64,000 bases of DNA from Lacticaseibacillus kribbianus. Lineage in GTDB: Bacteria; Bacillota; Bacilli; Lactobacillales; Lactobacillaceae. How positions within the stretch are numbered: position 1 is the first letter of the stretch; every line of letters begins with the position of its first letter. The position numbers and the translations under genes are program-made. The notes beneath the pieces were generated by a model, which had not been told where the DNA came from, made no database searches, and saw only the letters and a program-made list of their open reading frames with translations. The stretch spans positions 161,820-225,819 of the forward strand of contig NZ_JAIPUL010000004.1 of assembly GCF_020180945.1 (NCBI RefSeq), read 5' to 3'. This document shows, piece by piece, positions 45,620 through 54,528 of the stretch.

Positions 45620-46183
45620 ATGATTCGACCAGCTGTTCCAGAAGATGCACAACAAGTGGTGCCTTTGATCAACCTCGTGTTCGAGGAGATGGAGGTGCCC
45701 GAGCTTCAGGCGCTGCCGGACGCCGCGCTGTTCAAGGTGTTCGAGCAGGCCTTTTTGCTCAAGGATTACCGCTACGGGTACCCGCAGACCTTCGTCCACG
45801 AGGCGAACGGGCGAGTCGACGGCATCCTCGTCGGTTACGGGCACGACCTGGAGGCGCACATCGACGACGCGTTCAAGCCTTTGCTGGCCCAGGTCGGGCT
45901 CGGTCCCGACCAGGAACTGTTCCCGGATTTTGAGAGCTACCCCGGCGAGTGGTACGTCGACACGCTGGCGGTGGCGCCGGCCGCGCAGGGGCACGGCATC
46001 GGCACCAAGCTGTTGACCGACGTCGCCGCCCTGCTCAAGCGGCGCGGCGTGACCACGCTGTCGTTGAACGTCGATCAGCTCAACCCCAAGGCCGAGCACC
46101 TGTACCGCAAGGTCGGCTACACCAAGCAGGGCGAGCTGATGATCGGCTCGCACCGCTACAACCACATGACCAAGGCTTTGTAG
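45620..46183 (+). CDS. GNAT acetyltransferase
   Basis: This 187-residue protein has the GNAT fold: an N-terminal IRPAVPEDAQQVVPLINLVFEEME, an acidic insert (about 60-105), the core EWYVDTLAVAPAAQGHGIGTKLLTDVAALLKRRG with acetyl-CoA loop AQGHGIG, and LSLNVDQLNPKAEHLYRKVGY. Substrate unknown. The ribosome site is weak (AGAGAAG). The next gene starts 19 bp after its stop, so they are likely co-transcribed. Confidence 0.87.
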   Translation: MIRPAVPEDAQQVVPLINLVFEEMEVPELQALPDAALFKVFEQAFLLKDYRYGYPQTFVHEANGRVDGILVGYGHDLEAHIDDAFKPLLAQVGLGPDQELFPDFESYPGEWYVDTLAVAPAAQGHGIGTKLLTDVAALLKRRGVTTLSLNVDQLNPKAEHLYRKVGYTKQGELMIGSHRYNHMTKAL

Positions 46184-46202
46184 CCGGCTCACGGAGGCAA
46201 AA

Positions 46203-46877
46203 ATGACGCAGATTCGATTCCTGGGCGGGCTGACGACGACCGGCGGCAACTGCTGCGAGCTGGTCACCCCGACCGGCCGCGTGGTGGTCGACCTCGGCGC
46301 AGACGGGGGCGCGCAAGTGCCGGATTCGGGGCAGGCGCTGTTCGGCGGCGCAGGCGCTGAGGTCGCTACCGCCGTGATCCTCACGCGCCTGGACGCCGCC
46401 CACGCCGGCGGCCTGCAGGCGGTGCCGGCAGCGGTGCCGGTGTACGCGGCTGCGGGCGCGGCGCTCGAGGACGCGGCGAGTTCGGTGGTGGCGCACGCCC
46501 TGCGCGCGCTGCCCGATTCGCTCTCCTGCGGCGGGCTGACCGTCACGGCGCTCGGCGCCGGGGACGCCGTGGTGGTCGCGGATGCGGCGCACCGCTTCGT
46601 GTTCGTCGGCGAGACGCCGCTTGATGCCGCGACCCGCTCGGCGGTGGCCGCGCTGCGCCCGACGCTGCTTGCCCTCGAGGTGCCGCAAGGGGCCACGCCC
46701 GAGCGCGTGGCGCTGTGTCAGGCGCTGAACCCGCGCGTCGTGGTGCCGTGGCACACGGCGGCGCCGGAAGCCGCCGGGGCAGTGCTCGATGACGCGACGC
46801 GCGCCGAGGTGCTGCTGCCGGAGTGGGGGCTGTACTACAGCCTCGACGAGCCGGAAGCGGACGAAGAAGACTGGTGA
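46203..46877 (+). CDS. Metallo-beta-lactamase-fold protein with degenerate metal site
   Basis: This 224-residue protein begins IRFLGGLTTTGGNCCELVTPTGRVVVDLGAD, a typical MBL/RNase J-like opening, and continues with an ILTRLDAAHAGGL block where active enzymes have THxHxDHxGG. Only the last His remains; the first His is Arg, the second Asp, and the Asp is Ala. A late VVVPWHTAAP block keeps one further His. It is therefore probably not a standard metallohydrolase. Small for RNase J. CGGAGG precedes the ATG. It follows the GNAT gene closely and is closed by a strong terminator. What it binds or does is unknown. Confidence 0.7.
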   Translation: MTQIRFLGGLTTTGGNCCELVTPTGRVVVDLGADGGAQVPDSGQALFGGAGAEVATAVILTRLDAAHAGGLQAVPAAVPVYAAAGAALEDAASSVVAHALRALPDSLSCGGLTVTALGAGDAVVVADAAHRFVFVGETPLDAATRSAVAALRPTLLALEVPQGATPERVALCQALNPRVVVPWHTAAPEAAGAVLDDATRAEVLLPEWGLYYSLDEPEADEEDW

Positions 46878-46882
46878 GACGC

Positions 46883-46929
46883 AAAGACGCCGGGCCCCAA
46901 AGCATATGCTTTGGAGCCCGGCGTCTTTT
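46883..46929. terminator. Bidirectional terminator between the MBL and LURP-like genes
   Basis: AAAGACGCCGGGC pairs with GCCCGGCGTCTTT, enclosing CCAAAGCATATGCTTTGG; only one base is unpaired besides the tip. Confidence 0.92.
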
Positions 46930-46932
46930 GGC

Positions 46933-47451
46933 TCACACCCCGTAGCTGACGCGGGCGGGGTCGTGGTGGACCAGCGGGTTGGCCTCGTAGATCTGGCGCC
47001 AGCGGTCCAGGATGGCGGCCAGCAGGATGCCGGCCGGCACATCGCGCGGGTTTTTGATGTCAATCACGAAGGTGGTGCCGGTGCCGGCGCCGACCGCGGC
47101 GATGGTGGTGACGGCCTTCATGCCGTGGTAGATGTGGTAGTTGTTGGCCAGCATGTTGCCGATGATCAGCCAGTTGAGGTCGGAGACGAACACGAACTCG
47201 TGCCAGACGCCGAACATTTTCTTCACCGAGCCGACGCGCAGCTGGCTGAGGTACAGGTCGTAGCGGGGAAACATGCCCATGGTGCGCTGGCGGATGCTGC
47301 CGACGTGGGTGCCGTCGATGGTGTGCAGGTTGAAGCCGTCGTTGGCCAGGCCGTGGCGCCCGTTCAGGATGAAGGCGGGGCGGGTGTGCTCGTCCTTGAC
47401 CACGGTCATGCCGCCGTCGTGCAGGGCCTGCGCGTCGATGTAGTACTTCAT
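46933..47451 (-). CDS. LURP-one-related (YxjI-like) protein
   Basis: This 172-residue protein resembles the LURP-one/YxjI group with a tubby-like beta-barrel fold: MKYYIDAQALHDGGMTVVKDE, NDGFNLHTIDGTHVGSIRQRTMGMFPRYDLYL, and the hydrophobic NWLIIGNMLANNYHIYHG region before a final helix GILLAAILDRWRQ. Function unknown; related folds bind membrane lipids. Its ATG overlaps the stop of the HAD gene (ATGA), so it is the second gene of a coupled pair. Longer in-frame extension upstream is only the complement frame of the HAD gene. Confidence 0.7.
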   Translation of the reverse strand: MKYYIDAQALHDGGMTVVKDEHTRPAFILNGRHGLANDGFNLHTIDGTHVGSIRQRTMGMFPRYDLYLSQLRVGSVKKMFGVWHEFVFVSDLNWLIIGNMLANNYHIYHGMKAVTTIAAVGAGTGTTFVIDIKNPRDVPAGILLAAILDRWRQIYEANPLVHHDPARVSYGV

Positions 47452-48332
47452 TGCCGGTCGCCTCCCGCGTTGATGGCGATTGCGCGGTCGATCGCCGCGG
47501 CGACGCCGTCCTCGCCGTTGGTCTTGGTGGTCGCCCAGGCCAGCTGCTTGATCGCCGGCACCGCATTGCCCATGGCGACGCCGTACCCGGCCATGCTGAT
47601 CATGGAGGCGTCGTTGAGGTTGTCGCCGATCGCCATGCACTCGGCCATCGTCACGCCCTGCTGCTTGGCGTAGGCGGCCAGCGCCAGGCCCTTTTGCGCC
47701 TGCCGGGCGTTGATCTCGATGTTGGTCTCGGCGCTGGCGGTGACGATCAGGTCGCCCTGGGCCTCGAGCGCCTGCTTGGGCCCCGCCAGCACGGTCTGGC
47801 CCGCGCCGGCAAAGGCGATGATCTTGAGAATCTCGACGGCCGGGTCGGCCAGAATCGGCGCGTAGTCCGGCACGTAGGTGATGGCCATCAGCTCCAGGCG
47901 CGCGGCGGCCAGGGCGACCGCCAGCTTGTAGGGGGTGTCCGGGTTCAGGTTCACCAGCAGGTCCGCGACGTTTTGGATGCGGGAGACCTTGCTGTTGGAC
48001 ACCACGCCAGTTGCCGTGACCAGCTCGTAGTAGAGCTTTTCGCCGTCCAAAAGCGTGGTGATGCGCTGCACGCTGGCCGGGCTGAGCGGCACGTCGACCT
48101 TGAGCGCGCCGGCCGCGTTGAACACGCGCGCGCCGTTGAGCGTGATGAAGGCCGGGTGCAGGTCGTGGGCGGCCATCAAGGGCTTGGCCTCGCTCAAGGC
48201 GCGGCCGGTGGCGACCATGAACTCGATGCCGTGCGCCTGGGCGCGCTTAATCGCCGCGGCGTTGGCGTCACTGACCTGCATCTCGTCGTTGAGCAGGGTG
48301 CCGTCCATGTCTGAGGCAATGATCTTGATCAC
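47448..48332 (-). CDS. Cof-type HAD-IIB hydrolase
   Basis: This 294-residue phosphatase has HAD motif I DMDGTLLND (nucleophile Asp), motif II VATGR, the lysine motif LVALAAYAK-region, and motif IV GDNLNDASMISMAGYGVAMGNA. A C2B cap lies between motifs II and III. Cof-type enzymes dephosphorylate sugar phosphates, nucleotides or cofactors; substrate unknown. First gene of the pair with the LURP-like protein. AAAGGAGG precedes the ATG. Confidence 0.93.
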   Translation of the reverse strand: MIKIIASDMDGTLLNDEMQVSDANAAAIKRAQAHGIEFMVATGRALSEAKPLMAAHDLHPAFITLNGARVFNAAGALKVDVPLSPASVQRITTLLDGEKLYYELVTATGVVSNSKVSRIQNVADLLVNLNPDTPYKLAVALAAARLELMAITYVPDYAPILADPAVEILKIIAFAGAGQTVLAGPKQALEAQGDLIVTASAETNIEINARQAQKGLALAAYAKQQGVTMAECMAIGDNLNDASMISMAGYGVAMGNAVPAIKQLAWATTKTNGEDGVAAAIDRAIAINAGGDRQ

Positions 48333-48465
48333 GTGGGTTCCTCCTTTTGATTCGCGTGGTGGGGCCGGCCGGGGATGGCCCTTAATTCAAGCTTAGCACG
48401 AATCATCTGTGGAAGGTAGCCAAGCGCCGCGCGCTTTTGTACACTAGAGGGGATTGGAGGGCGCG

Positions 48466-49149
48466 ATGAAAACTTTAATTCACAACGATTGGCAGACGGT
48501 GCTCGCCCCGGTGTTTGCGGGGGCGACTTACGCACGCCTGCACCAGTTCCTGAAGGCGGAGTACCAAAGCCAAACCATCTACCCGGAGATGCACCACATC
48601 TTTCAGGCCTTCGAGTGGACCCCGTTTGCCGACACCAAGGTCGTGATCCTGGGCCAGGACCCGTACCACGGCCCCAACCAGGCCGTCGGGGCGAGCTTCG
48701 CGGTGGCGCCGGGCGTGGCGCTGCCGCCGTCTTTGGTCAACATCTACAAGGAGCTGCAAGACGACCTAGGCATCGCGCCGGTCAACCACGGCTACCTGAA
48801 GGCCTGGGCCCAACAGGGGGTGCTGCTGCTCAACGCGGTGCTCACCGTGCGGGCGGGGCAGGCCTACTCGCACCAGCACCAGGGCTGGGAGGAGCTGACC
48901 GACGCGGCGATTGCGGCGCTGTCCGACCGCGGCGGGGTCGTGTTCATCCTCTGGGGCAGCGCAGCTAAGGCCAAGTCCGCCCTGATCGACACCAGCAAGA
49001 ACGCGATCATTTCCTCGGTTCACCCGAGTCCGCTGTCGGCCTACCGCGGCTTTTTCGGCAGCAAGCCGTTCTCCAAGACCAACGCGGCGCTTGCGCGGCT
49101 GGGCCAGGCGCCGATCGACTGGCGGTTGCCGGCCGACCCGACCGCGTGA
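48466..49149 (+). CDS. ung: Uracil-DNA glycosylase
   Basis: This 227-residue family-1 enzyme removes uracil from DNA. The water-activating motif is [10 protein letters not shown] (Asp65), the uracil-binding LLLNAVLTV, and the DNA-intercalating [21 protein letters not shown] loop with its catalytic His. ATG 48466 follows GGAGGGC; a TTG at 48454 would place that site inside the gene. It is followed by pta and tsaE, an order shared by many lactobacilli. Confidence 0.97.
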   Translation: MKTLIHNDWQTVLAPVFAGATYARLHQFLKAEYQSQTIYPEMHHIFQAFEWTPFADTKVVILGQDPYHGPNQAVGASFAVAPGVALPPSLVNIYKELQDDLGIAPVNHGYLKAWAQQGVLLLNAVLTVRAGQAYSHQHQGWEELTDAAIAALSDRGGVVFILWGSAAKAKSALIDTSKNAIISSVHPSPLSAYRGFFGSKPFSKTNAALARLGQAPIDWRLPADPTA

Positions 49150-49280
49150 TGTGTTTCAAGTTTTGCTAAAACTGTCCTATTTGGGAAGCGCAGTCATTGC
49201 CGTTGCACTGCGGGACTGGTATGATTAACCACGAAGCGTGGATGCGCTAACATTTGCAAAGACATTTGGAGGGACCTCTC

Positions 49281-50258
49281 TTGGATTTATTTGACAGTTT
49301 GAAGCAAAAAATTTCCGGCAAGAACCTGACCATCGTTTTCCCTGAAGGCACCGACCCGCGGATCATCGGCGCCGCCGTTCGCCTGGCCGCCGACGGCCTG
49401 ATCAAGCCAATCGTGCTGGGCAACCTCGCCGCCATTCAAGAGGTCGCCGCGGCCAAGGGCTTCGACCTTTCCCGCGTCGAGCTGCGCGACCCGGCCACCG
49501 ACCCGATCCACGCCGTGATGGCGCAGGCCTTCGTCGACCGCCGCAAGGGCAAGGCAACGCCCGAGCAGGCCGACAAGATGGTCCAGGATGCCAACTACTT
49601 CGGCACGATGCTGGTCTACATGGGCAAGGCCAACGGCATGGTTTCCGGTGCGGTTCACAGCACCGCCGACACCGTGCGCCCGGCCCTGCAGATCGTGAAG
49701 ACCCGTCCGGATGCCTCCCGCATCAGCGGCGCGTTCATCATGCAGCGCGGCCGCGACGAGCGCTACCTGTTCGCCGACAACGCGATCAACATCGACCCGA
49801 ACGCCCAGGAGCTGGCGGAAATCGCCGTTGAATCCGCGCGGACGGCCAAGCTGTTTGACATCGACCCGAAAGTCGCGATGCTGAGCTTCTCCACCAAGGG
49901 CTCCGCCAAGGCGCCGCAGGTGGACAAGGTGGTCGAAGCGACCAAGATCGCCCACGAGCTGGCCCCGGACCTGGCGCTTGACGGCGAGCTGCAGTTCGAC
50001 GCCGCCTTCGTGCCGAGCGTCGCCAAGCTCAAGGCGCCGGACTCCGACGTCGCCGGCAACGCCAACGTCTTCATTTTCCCAGACCTGCAGGCCGGCAACA
50101 TCGGCTACAAGATCGCGCAGCGCTTCGGCGGCTTCGAGGCCATCGGCCCGATCCTGCAGGGCCTGAACGCGCCGGTCGCCGACCTGTCGCGCGGCTGCAA
50201 CGAAGAGGACGTCTACAAGCTGGCCATCATCACCGCCGCCCAGAACGCGGCCGAATAA
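49281..50258 (+). CDS. pta: Phosphate acetyltransferase
   Basis: This 325-residue enzyme converts acetyl-CoA and phosphate to acetyl phosphate. Family features: LTIVFPEGTDPRIIGAAVRL, NYFGTMLVYMGKANGMVSGAVHSTADTVRPALQIV, AMLSFSTKGSAKAPQVDKV, LDGELQFDAAFVP and ANVFIFPDLQAGNIGYKIAQRFGG. The start is TTG 49281 after GGAGGG (49268-49273) with 7 nt spacing, giving the N-terminus MDLFDSLKQK; the frame extends back to 49254, covering the ribosome site. It has its own terminator ahead of tsaE. Confidence 0.96.
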   Translation: MDLFDSLKQKISGKNLTIVFPEGTDPRIIGAAVRLAADGLIKPIVLGNLAAIQEVAAAKGFDLSRVELRDPATDPIHAVMAQAFVDRRKGKATPEQADKMVQDANYFGTMLVYMGKANGMVSGAVHSTADTVRPALQIVKTRPDASRISGAFIMQRGRDERYLFADNAINIDPNAQELAEIAVESARTAKLFDIDPKVAMLSFSTKGSAKAPQVDKVVEATKIAHELAPDLALDGELQFDAAFVPSVAKLKAPDSDVAGNANVFIFPDLQAGNIGYKIAQRFGGFEAIGPILQGLNAPVADLSRGCNEEDVYKLAIITAAQNAAE

Positions 50259-50299
50259 CCACCGCGGCCGGGGCGCGACGCCCGCAGCCCGGTCTTCGA

Positions 50300-50352
50300 C
50301 AGCCGCCGCACGCCTCCCGAGCTCGGGTTGCGTGCGGCGGCTGTTTGTTTGT
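50300..50352 (+). terminator. Terminator of pta
   Basis: CAGCCGCCGCACGC (50300-50313) pairs with GCGTGCGGCGGCTG (50330-50343), with an inner CCCGAGCTCGGG, followed by TTTGTTTGTT. Confidence 0.88.
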
Positions 50353-50449
50353 TGCTCGGTCGCGACTGCAGGGCCAAAAACGGGTACAATAGACCTGACC
50401 GACGAACGGCCGGCGTGGTTGCCGGAAGCACAAGACTCAGGAGGACATC

Positions 50450-50899
50450 ATGGCATTACTGAACGAACAGGAACTGCAGGCGAAGGCGAAGGCGCTGGCC
50501 GACCAACTCAGGGCCGGCGACGTGCTGCTGTTGGACGGCGACCTCGGCGCGGGCAAAACCAGCTTCACCAAGGGCCTGGCCGCCGGGCTTGGCATCGCGG
50601 ACTACATCAAGAGTCCGACCTTCACCATCATTCGCGAGTACCAGGATGGCCGCCTGCCGCTGTACCACATGGACATCTACCGCCTGGAGGACGGCGGGGC
50701 CGGCGACCTCGGCCTCGAGGAGTACTTCGAGGGCGACGGCGTCAGCGTCGTTGAGTGGCCGGAGTTTCTGGGTTCGGCCATGCCCGAGGAATACCTGATG
50801 ATCCACTTCCACAAGGACCCCCAAAACGACGACCTGCGCGTGCTGACCTACACGGCGGTCGGCGCGCGGGCAGAGGCGCTGGCCGCCGCGCTGGCCTAA
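50450..50899 (+). CDS. tsaE: tRNA threonylcarbamoyladenosine biosynthesis ATPase TsaE
   Basis: This 149-residue ATPase works with TsaB, TsaD and TsaC to make t6A37 in ANN-reading tRNAs. Walker A GDLGAGKTS (residues 30-38), switch KSPTFTIIREYQDGRLPLYHMDIYRLE, and VSVVEWPEFL are diagnostic. TACAAT about 60 bp upstream could be its -10. CAGGAGG precedes the ATG. TsaB/D are not in the window. Confidence 0.96.
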   Translation: MALLNEQELQAKAKALADQLRAGDVLLLDGDLGAGKTSFTKGLAAGLGIADYIKSPTFTIIREYQDGRLPLYHMDIYRLEDGGAGDLGLEEYFEGDGVSVVEWPEFLGSAMPEEYLMIHFHKDPQNDDLRVLTYTAVGARAEALAAALA

Positions 50900-50909
50900 C
50901 ACAAACTTT

Positions 50910-50938
50910 GACGGACCCGTACTGCGGGTCCGTCTTTG
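50910..50938 (+). terminator. Terminator of tsaE
   Basis: GACGGACCCG (50910-50919) pairs with CGGGTCCGTC (50925-50934), followed by TTTG. Confidence 0.85.
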
Positions 50939-51053
50939 TATCTAGGCGATTCTGATTTTTGGGGCCGCGCGATCGTGACTGATTGCTGTCTCGGCCCGGT
51001 GAGGGTGCCGGCGCCTAGTTGCCGAAAGCGCGACACGGCGTGGGCGATTGCGT

Positions 51054-51059
51054 TATAAT
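51054..51059 (+). promoter_or_regulatory. -10 element of pepN
   Basis: A perfect TATAAT. GCGACA 18 bp upstream (51030-51035) is a partial -35. Confidence 0.5.
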
Positions 51060-51089
51060 GAATTCACATTATATTTTATGGAGGATATT

Positions 51090-53618
51090 ATGACAGCGAC
51101 GAAGCATTTGTATGAGACGTTCCAGCCAACGCACTACGATCTATACCTCGATGTCGACCGGCAGACCAAGCTGATCGCCGGCAAGACCACGGTCAGCGGC
51201 CACGCCACAGAGGCCGAGATTCGGCTCAACCAAAAGGACCTGACCGTCAGCGGCGTGACCGCGGACGGCGCGGCCGTGCCGTTCACCACGGACAACGCGG
51301 CGCAGACGTTGACCATCACGCTGCCGGCCGCCGGCGACGTGACGCTCACGGTGGACTACACCGCACCTTTGACCGACACGATGATGGGCATCTACCCGTC
51401 CTACTACGAGATCGACGGTGTCAAGAAGCAGCTGATCGGCACCCAGTTCGAGACCACGGCGGCGCGCCAGGCCTTCCCGGGCGTCGACGAGCCGGAGGCC
51501 AAGGCGACCTTTGATCTGGCCATCAAGTTCGACGAGCAGCCGGGCGAAACCGTGATCGCCAACATGCCAGAAATCAAGGAAGAAGGCGGCGTCCACTACT
51601 TCGACACCACCCGCAAGATGTCCACGTACCTCGTGGCCTTTGCCTTCGGGGACATGCAAAAGAAGCTGACCAAGACCAACTCCGGCGTCGAGATCGGCGT
51701 TTTCACCACCAAGGCCCACAAGCCGGAGGAGCTCGACTTCGCCCTAGACATCGCCAAGCGCTCCATCGAGTTCTACGAGGACTTCTACCAGACCCCGTAC
51801 CCGCTGCCGCACTCCTACCAGCTCGGCCTGCCGGACTTTTCCGCCGGCGCGATGGAGAACTGGGGCCTGGTGACCTACCGCGAGGCCTACCTCACGCTTG
51901 ACCCGAGCAACTCGACGCTGCGTCAAAAGCAGCTGATCGCCACCGTCATCGCCCACGAGCTGGCCCACCAGTGGTTCGGCGACCTGGTCACCATGAAGTG
52001 GTGGGACGACCTGTGGCTGAACGAAAGCTTCGCCAACATGATGGAGTTCGTCGCCATCGACGCCCTTGAGCCCGACTGGCACATCTGGGAGACCTTCCAG
52101 ACCGGCGACGCGCCGTCCGCCTTGCGCCGCGATGCGACGCCTGGCGTGCAGTCCGTGCACATGCAGGTGGAGGACCCGGCCGAAATCGACGCGCTGTTCG
52201 ACGGCGCGATCGTCTACGCCAAGGGCGCCCGCATGCTGGTCATGGTCCGCGGCCTGATCGGCGATGACGCCCTGCGCACCGGCCTGAAGGCGTACTTCGA
52301 CGCCCACCAGTACGGCAATGCCGCCGGCGCCGACCTCTGGGCCGCGCTGGGCAAAGCCGCGGGCATCGACCTCGGGGCCATCATGCACGGCTGGCTCGAG
52401 CAGTCCGGCTACCCGGTGGTGACCGCCAGCGTGATTGACGGCAAGCTGACCCTGAGCCAAAAGCAGTTCTTTATCGGCGACGGTGAGGACACCGGCCGCC
52501 TGTGGCAGATTCCGTTGAACGGCAGCTACGCGACGCCGCAGCTGATGACCACGGCGACGCTTGAGCTTGGCGACTACCAGGCGCTGCGCGATGAAGCCGG
52601 CAAGCCGTTCCGGCTGAACGTCGGCAACGAGTCGCACTTCATCGTCAAGTACGACGCCACGCTTTTGGCCGACCTTTTGGCCACCGCCCAGGACCTCGAC
52701 CCGATCTCCCAGCTGCAGCTGCTTCAGGACCAGCGCCTGCTGGCGGAGGGCCGTCAGCTCTCCTACGCCAAGGTTGTGCCGCTTTTGACCCAGTTCGCCG
52801 GTAGCACCTCGGCCGTCGTGCTCAGCGCGGTGTTTGGCATCGCCAACATGCTCAAGAAGTTCACCGCGCCGGACTCGGCCGAGGAAAAGGCGCTCAAGGC
52901 GCTGTTCACCAAGCTGACGGCGGCGCACGTTGCCCGCCTCGGCTGGGCGCCGGTGGCCGGTGAGGCCAACAACGACCAGCTCGCGCGGCCGCAGGTGCTC
53001 AGCGCCGCGCTGTACGCCGGTGACCCGGCCACGGTCGCGGGCGCGCACGAAGCCTTCGCCAAGGTGGCCGAGCCCAAGGACCTGCCGGCCAACACGCGGC
53101 CGTACATCCTGGCCAGCGAGATTCGCTGGCACGCAAGCGTCGAGCTGTTCGACAAGCTTCTCCGCGACTACCGCACGTCCGCCGACCCGAACTACAAGGA
53201 AGCCATCGCCTACGCCCTGACGGACACGCAGGATTCCGTTTTGATCGGCCGGCTGATCGACGCCTTCGAGGACGCCGACACCATCAAGCCGCAGGACCTG
53301 CGCGGCTGGTACGCCGGCGTGCTCGCCAACCCGGTCGGCCAGCAGGCGGCCTGGGACTGGCTGCGCACCGAGTGGTCGTGGCTGGAGAAGACGGTCGGGG
53401 GCGACATGGAGTTCACGACCTACATCACCGTGTCCGCCGGGCGCTTCTACACGCCTGAGCGCCTCGCCGAGTTCAAGGCCTTCTTCGAGCCGAAGAAGAA
53501 CGTGCCGGGCCTGGGCCGCGAGATCGAGATGGACACCAAGGCCATCGCCGGTCGCGTCGACCTGATCGCCGCAGAGGCTGAGGCGGTCAACGCCGCCGTC
53601 GCAGACGCCATCAAGTAA
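51090..53618 (+). CDS. pepN: Aminopeptidase N (M1 family)
   Basis: This 842-residue zinc exopeptidase releases N-terminal residues from peptides, central to casein use in lactic acid bacteria. The exopeptidase motif is GAMENWG. The zinc site is HELAHQWFGDLV (about residues 289-300), with the third ligand in NESFANMMEF. A C-terminal helical ERAP1-like domain fills about 520-840. Length matches lactobacillar PepN. ATG 51090 follows GGAGG (51080-51084) by 5 nt; upstream in-frame codons from 51048 overlap the promoter. No signal peptide, so cytoplasmic. Confidence 0.97.
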   Translation: MTATKHLYETFQPTHYDLYLDVDRQTKLIAGKTTVSGHATEAEIRLNQKDLTVSGVTADGAAVPFTTDNAAQTLTITLPAAGDVTLTVDYTAPLTDTMMGIYPSYYEIDGVKKQLIGTQFETTAARQAFPGVDEPEAKATFDLAIKFDEQPGETVIANMPEIKEEGGVHYFDTTRKMSTYLVAFAFGDMQKKLTKTNSGVEIGVFTTKAHKPEELDFALDIAKRSIEFYEDFYQTPYPLPHSYQLGLPDFSAGAMENWGLVTYREAYLTLDPSNSTLRQKQLIATVIAHELAHQWFGDLVTMKWWDDLWLNESFANMMEFVAIDALEPDWHIWETFQTGDAPSALRRDATPGVQSVHMQVEDPAEIDALFDGAIVYAKGARMLVMVRGLIGDDALRTGLKAYFDAHQYGNAAGADLWAALGKAAGIDLGAIMHGWLEQSGYPVVTASVIDGKLTLSQKQFFIGDGEDTGRLWQIPLNGSYATPQLMTTATLELGDYQALRDEAGKPFRLNVGNESHFIVKYDATLLADLLATAQDLDPISQLQLLQDQRLLAEGRQLSYAKVVPLLTQFAGSTSAVVLSAVFGIANMLKKFTAPDSAEEKALKALFTKLTAAHVARLGWAPVAGEANNDQLARPQVLSAALYAGDPATVAGAHEAFAKVAEPKDLPANTRPYILASEIRWHASVELFDKLLRDYRTSADPNYKEAIAYALTDTQDSVLIGRLIDAFEDADTIKPQDLRGWYAGVLANPVGQQAAWDWLRTEWSWLEKTVGGDMEFTTYITVSAGRFYTPERLAEFKAFFEPKKNVPGLGREIEMDTKAIAGRVDLIAAEAEAVNAAVADAIK

Positions 53619-53633
53619 CAACCTGCTAGAGCT

Positions 53634-53671
53634 AAAAACAGCGTCCAGAAATTTCTGGACGCTGTTTTTTT
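53634..53671. terminator. Bidirectional terminator after pepN
   Basis: A perfect palindrome AAAAACAGCGTCCAGAAA then TTTCTGGACGCTGTTTTT with terminal A- and T-runs, serving pepN and the convergent gene. Confidence 0.93.
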
Positions 53672-53702
53672 GCGTGTGTGGCGGGGCGCTAGCGGGCGAG
53701 GG

Positions 53703-54398
53703 TTACTCGCCGCCCTGTTCCGAGCGGTACTTGGCCATTTTCTCGTGGAAGGTCTTCTCGGTCATGCCGTACGCGGTGTAGGTGATCGCGTTGGCGCCGG
53801 CCGCGATGGTCGCGAGAATCTGCGCGTCGGTCTTGCCGCCCGAGGCGATGATTGGGAAATTCGGGTGGGTCGGCTCAAGTGTGGCGCGGGCCCAGGCGAC
53901 CAGCGCCGCGGTGTCGGCGCCGCCGGCGATGTTCAGGGCGGACACGCCGGCCTTGACGTATTCCAGCAGGTCCGGCGTCTGGCTCACGACGGTGTAGAAA
54001 ATGGGGATGTCGACGATGTGGCGCACGCTGCGCAGCGTCTCCAGGCTGGTCGGGGCGTTGAGCACCACGCCCTGCGCGCCGTTCTCCTCGGCAAAGCGCG
54101 CGACCGTGGCCGCGCGCAGGCCCTTGGTCAGGCCGCCGCCGACGCCGGCCAGGATCGGCACGTTGGCGACGCGGCCGATGGCGTCGAGGATGCGCGTGTT
54201 GGGCGTCCAGGGGTAGACGGCGAGGATCGCGTCGGCGTCGCAGTTGGCGATCACCGCCACGTCGGTTGAGTAGACGATGGTCTTGATCCGCTTGCCGAAC
54301 AGGCGGATGCCCGACGCCTGGCGGATGACGTCGGGGGACTCGACGATGCTTTCGCGCAGCGCCGAGGTGAGGTTGGGAATGACGGGACGATCAGCCAT
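53703..54398 (-). CDS. TIM-barrel-type protein of unknown function
   Basis: This 231-residue soluble protein has alternating strands and helices with glycine-rich phosphate-loop-like segments (VPILAGVGGGLTKGLR, SALNIAGGAD, FPIIASGGKTDAQILATIAAGANAITYTAYG). These resemble phosphate-binding TIM barrels such as the HisA/ThiG/nanE groups. Similar proteins in lactobacilli are often labelled simply 'hydrolase', for which I see no direct support. AGGAGGTG precedes the ATG at 54398. It shares the pepN terminator. Confidence 0.7.
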   Translation of the reverse strand: MADRPVIPNLTSALRESIVESPDVIRQASGIRLFGKRIKTIVYSTDVAVIANCDADAILAVYPWTPNTRILDAIGRVANVPILAGVGGGLTKGLRAATVARFAEENGAQGVVLNAPTSLETLRSVRHIVDIPIFYTVVSQTPDLLEYVKAGVSALNIAGGADTAALVAWARATLEPTHPNFPIIASGGKTDAQILATIAAGANAITYTAYGMTEKTFHEKMAKYRSEQGGE

Positions 54399-54497
54399 GA
54401 TGGCACCTCCTGTGGTTTGCTTTTGGCCAGACTATAACACGAATCGGTGGACGGCGTAAAGGCTTTCATCACGTCGCCGCGCGGCACCCGGGGACAC

Positions 54498-54522
54498 AAA
54501 AGGCGAGCCGGTTGGGCTCGCC
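54498..54522 (-). terminator. Minus-strand terminator of the MFS gene
   Basis: On the minus strand GGGCGAGCC (54522-54514) pairs with GGCTCGCC (54509-54502), followed by TTTTGTG. Confidence 0.8.
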
Positions 54523-54528
54523 CGAGGG

